Below are positions 62,284 to 64,000 of a stretch of 64,000 nt of DNA, piece by piece. Source of the stretch: Bog-756 sp052326605 (GTDB lineage Bacteria > Actinomycetota > Acidimicrobiia > Acidimicrobiales > RAAP-2); assembly GCA_052326605.1 (NCBI GenBank), contig JBKQMB010000054.1:1-64000 (forward strand). The letters are read 5' to 3'. A program made the translations under genes and the position numbers. How positions within the stretch are numbered: position 1 is the first letter of the stretch; every line of letters starts with the position of its first letter. The notes beneath the pieces are model-generated. The model did not search any database. It was not told the origin of the DNA and saw nothing but the letters and a program-made list of their open reading frames with translations.

Positions 62284-62409
62284 ATGATGACCATTCGCGC
62301 CGGGAAGACCATGCCGACCGTGTCCAACGTGCCGCACGAGGATCTGATCGTTTCGTACCGTCCGCCGACGTCGTCGGAACCCCAGCCGGGAGGAGCTGAT
62401 ACACCATGA
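62284..62409 (+). CDS. Short 41-residue ORF coupled to the ANTAR regulator
   Basis: Starts MMTIRAGKTMPTVSNVPHED and ends at a TGA that overlaps the next ATG (ATGA, 62406-62409). AGGAAG at 62275-62280 precedes the second ATG by 6 bp. The GC content at third positions is lower than in neighbouring genes. It may be a translated leader peptide for coupling rather than a functional protein. I found no family similarity. Confidence 0.4.
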   Translation: MMTIRAGKTMPTVSNVPHEDLIVSYRPPTSSEPQPGGADTP

Positions 62410-63020
62410 CCAGGCGCGTTGTCATCGCAGAGGATGAGGCCATCATCCGACTCGATCTCAAGGAGATCCTGTTGGACGAGGGGTACGACGTGGTGGGCGA
62501 GACCGGACGCGGGGACGAGGCGGTCGAATTGGTCCGGGCCCACCACCCCGACCTGGTTATCCTCGACGTCAAGATGCCCGGCTCCGACGGGCTTGCCGCA
62601 GCCCGGTCCATTCGCGATCTGGACCTCAAGGTCGCCGTGCTGATCCTCACCGCCTTCAGCCAACGGAGCCTGATCGACGAGGCGCGCGATGCCGGGGTGG
62701 CCGCCTATCTGGTCAAGCCGTTTCAGCGGATCGAGCTCATCCCGGCCATCGACCAGGCCGTGGCCCGCTGTGAACAGGAGTGGGCGATCGACGACGAGGC
62801 ACGCCGGGAACAGACCGAGGGGGGCGTCGGCCTCCAAGCCAGCGCCGAGGACAAGCTCGAGACCCGGCGGATGGTCGACGGTGCCAAGGGCGTCCTGATG
62901 GAACAGTCCGGCCTGTCCGAGGCCGAGGCGTTCGACTTCATCCAAAAGACGGCGATGACAACCCGTTCGCGGATGGTGGACGTGGCCCGACAGGTGCTCG
63001 AGGGCACGCTCGCGCCCTAG
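62406..63020 (+). CDS. pdtaR: ANTAR-domain response regulator, PdtaR-like
   Basis: 204 residues. Receiver with IAEDEAIIRLDLK, phosphoacceptor Asp54 (VILDVKMPGSDG), Thr82 and Lys104 (YLVKPF). Long linker, then an ANTAR RNA-binding domain with KLETRRMVDGAKGVLMEQSG and SEAEAFDFIQKTAMTTRSRM. Such proteins bind paired RNA hairpins and stop transcription termination. The same gene-polA neighbourhood is known in M. tuberculosis (Rv1626, Rv1629). GGGAGGAG at 62391-62398 precedes the ATG. No partner kinase is in the window. Confidence 0.93.
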   Translation: MTRRVVIAEDEAIIRLDLKEILLDEGYDVVGETGRGDEAVELVRAHHPDLVILDVKMPGSDGLAAARSIRDLDLKVAVLILTAFSQRSLIDEARDAGVAAYLVKPFQRIELIPAIDQAVARCEQEWAIDDEARREQTEGGVGLQASAEDKLETRRMVDGAKGVLMEQSGLSEAEAFDFIQKTAMTTRSRMVDVARQVLEGTLAP

Positions 63021-63039
63021 GCCGGGGCGCCCCTCTACC

Positions 63040-64000
63040 ATGGCCGATCAGCCCTCTGCCCGACAGGTGTCGAAGAGCCCGGACAGCGGTCCGGAACCGC
63101 CCTCGGGGCCTCTGATCCTGCTCGACGGGATGTCCCTGGCCTTCCGGGCCTACTTCGCCCTCCCGACCACACTGACCACAGCCGATGGGGTGGTCACCAA
63201 CGCCGTCCATGGCTTCGCCTCGATGGTGGTGAACCTGATTCGGGATCACCGACCGGTCGGGTTGGCGGTTGCCTTCGACCTCCCGGGCGGTACCTTCCGG
63301 GACGAGATCGTCGACGATTACAAGGGTGGACGCGCCGAGACGCCCCCGGATCTGCCCCCCCAATTCGACATGATCCGGTCGTTGCTGGAGTCCCTGGCCA
63401 TCCCGGTCGTCGGGGCCGAGGGATTCGAGGCCGATGACGTGCTGGCCACCCTGGCCACCGAGGCGCGTGATCGCCGGCACCCGGTGATCATCGTGACTGG
63501 GGACCGTGACTCCTACCAACTGGTCGAAGACCCCTACATCCGGGTGCTCTACAACCGGCGTGGCGTGAGCGACTATTCCCTCTACGACGAGGCCGGCATC
63601 GAGGAGAGGACCGGGGTCGAGCCGGCGAAGTACCCGCTCCTCGCCGCGCTGCGAGGCGACCCGTCGGACAATCTCCCCGGAGTACCCGGGGTCGGGGAGA
63701 AGACCGCAGCCAAGCTGATCAACGAGTACGGGGACCTCGAGACCATCTACGCCCACCTCGACGCGCTGTCTCCGAAGCTGAGGGAGAACCTGGCCGCCCA
63801 TCTCGATCGCGTGCGCACGAACGCCGAGGTGATCCCCCTGGTCCGGGACGTACCCCTCGACGTCCATGTCGACCAGTTGACCCTCGGGGGATGGGAACTC
63901 GAAGAGGCCCGCCGCACCTTCGCCGAGTTGGAGTTGCGGACGTTGTGGACGCGCTTTTCGGCATTGATGCAGGACGGGTATCTCGGCAGGCCGGCAACAC
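63040..64000 (+). CDS. polA: DNA polymerase I, 5' part
   Basis: 320 residues visible; the gene runs off the right edge. The part present is the 5'-3' exonuclease (flap) domain: LDGMSLAFRAYFALP, YKGGRAETPPDLPPQFDMIR, EADDVLATLATEAR, VTGDRDSYQLVED and RGDPSDNLPGVPGVGEKTA (the helix-hairpin and acidic metal site). The frame begins at ATG 63040, 19 bp after the ANTAR gene. Whether the 3'-5' and polymerase domains follow cannot be seen, but the gene order supports polA rather than a stand-alone nuclease. Confidence 0.9.
   Translation, partial: MADQPSARQVSKSPDSGPEPPSGPLILLDGMSLAFRAYFALPTTLTTADGVVTNAVHGFASMVVNLIRDHRPVGLAVAFDLPGGTFRDEIVDDYKGGRAETPPDLPPQFDMIRSLLESLAIPVVGAEGFEADDVLATLATEARDRRHPVIIVTGDRDSYQLVEDPYIRVLYNRRGVSDYSLYDEAGIEERTGVEPAKYPLLAALRGDPSDNLPGVPGVGEKTAAKLINEYGDLETIYAHLDALSPKLRENLAAHLDRVRTNAEVIPLVRDVPLDVHVDQLTLGGWELEEARRTFAELELRTLWTRFSALMQDGYLGRPAT

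Noticed and set aside
1..64000. CRISPR arrays, insertion sequences, integrases, toxin-antitoxin pairs
   Set aside because: No regularly spaced repeats with unique spacers, no transposase or recombinase motifs were found. The HNH/DUF222 protein is a widespread actinobacterial family and no element boundaries flank it.

Overview
The window reads as a contiguous piece of a high-GC actinobacterial chromosome. Evidence: very strong G/C preference at third codon positions, many GTG and a few TTG starts, a mycothiol synthase (mshD), a DUF222/HNH protein of the 13E12 type, the DUF948-DUF6167-alaS-ruvX-mltG-aroE gene order known from actinobacteria, a PdtaR-like ANTAR regulator next to polA, and menaquinone genes. 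The secreted sedolisin with C-terminal 'YWLVASDGG' repeats is a family I associate with Acidimicrobiia; that class assignment is an inference. No phage, plasmid, insertion sequence, integron or CRISPR array is visible. The window looks like core genome.

Layout. 1-6042: 3' part of a (p)ppGpp synthetase/hydrolase, hisS, aspS and rarA. 6039-9362: large secreted sedolisin. 9458-15542: DUF948 and DUF6167 proteins, alaS, ruvX, mltG, aroE. 15667-18967: two SEDS glycosyltransferases pointing toward each other around a bifunctional-nuclease gene. 19089-24907: polyphosphate kinase, a flippase-like membrane protein on the opposite strand, an AI-2E family transporter and a polyprenol-phosphate mannosyltransferase. 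24918-28063: two-component system plus alpha/beta hydrolase. 28090-31273 (minus): MerR-like regulator, menG, menF, with ATGA/GTGA overlaps. 31490-36175: MaoC, VIT1-like, HNH, mshD and nth genes. 36840-45867: hisD-C-B-H-A-F, a GroES-like gene, hisI, trpE, ygfZ. 45967-51150: lipoprotein with a SecD-like head domain, APH-like kinase, SDR, second two-component system. 51266-54889: trpCFBA. 54954-60343 (minus): UbiB-like kinase, and fabD-fabG-acpP-fabF. 60473-60558: tRNA-Leu(CAA). 60636-64000: menC, a coiled-coil protein, a 41-codon ORF, pdtaR-like gene and the 5' part of polA.

How the genes work together. Histidine synthesis is nearly complete in one run (hisG and hisE not seen); trpE hangs on its end while trpCFBA lies 6.4 kb away, with trpD and trpG outside the window. 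Menaquinone genes are split (menF-menG and menC). The fatty-acid cluster supplies malonyl transfer, condensation and ketoreduction around one ACP. mltG and the two SEDS genes serve the cell wall.

Most unusual: FabD carries a C-terminal lipoyl/biotinyl-like domain lacking the modifiable lysine; a response regulator has about 22 extra residues inside its receiver domain; the Rel protein has a long Lys-rich linker; a GroES-like gene lies inside the his run; a 41-codon ORF is coupled by ATGA to pdtaR; two perfect hairpins occupy the only gene gap longer than 300 bp; a GGATC-type pentanucleotide repeat lies upstream of the SDR. I did not find a clear new multi-gene system such as a defence island.
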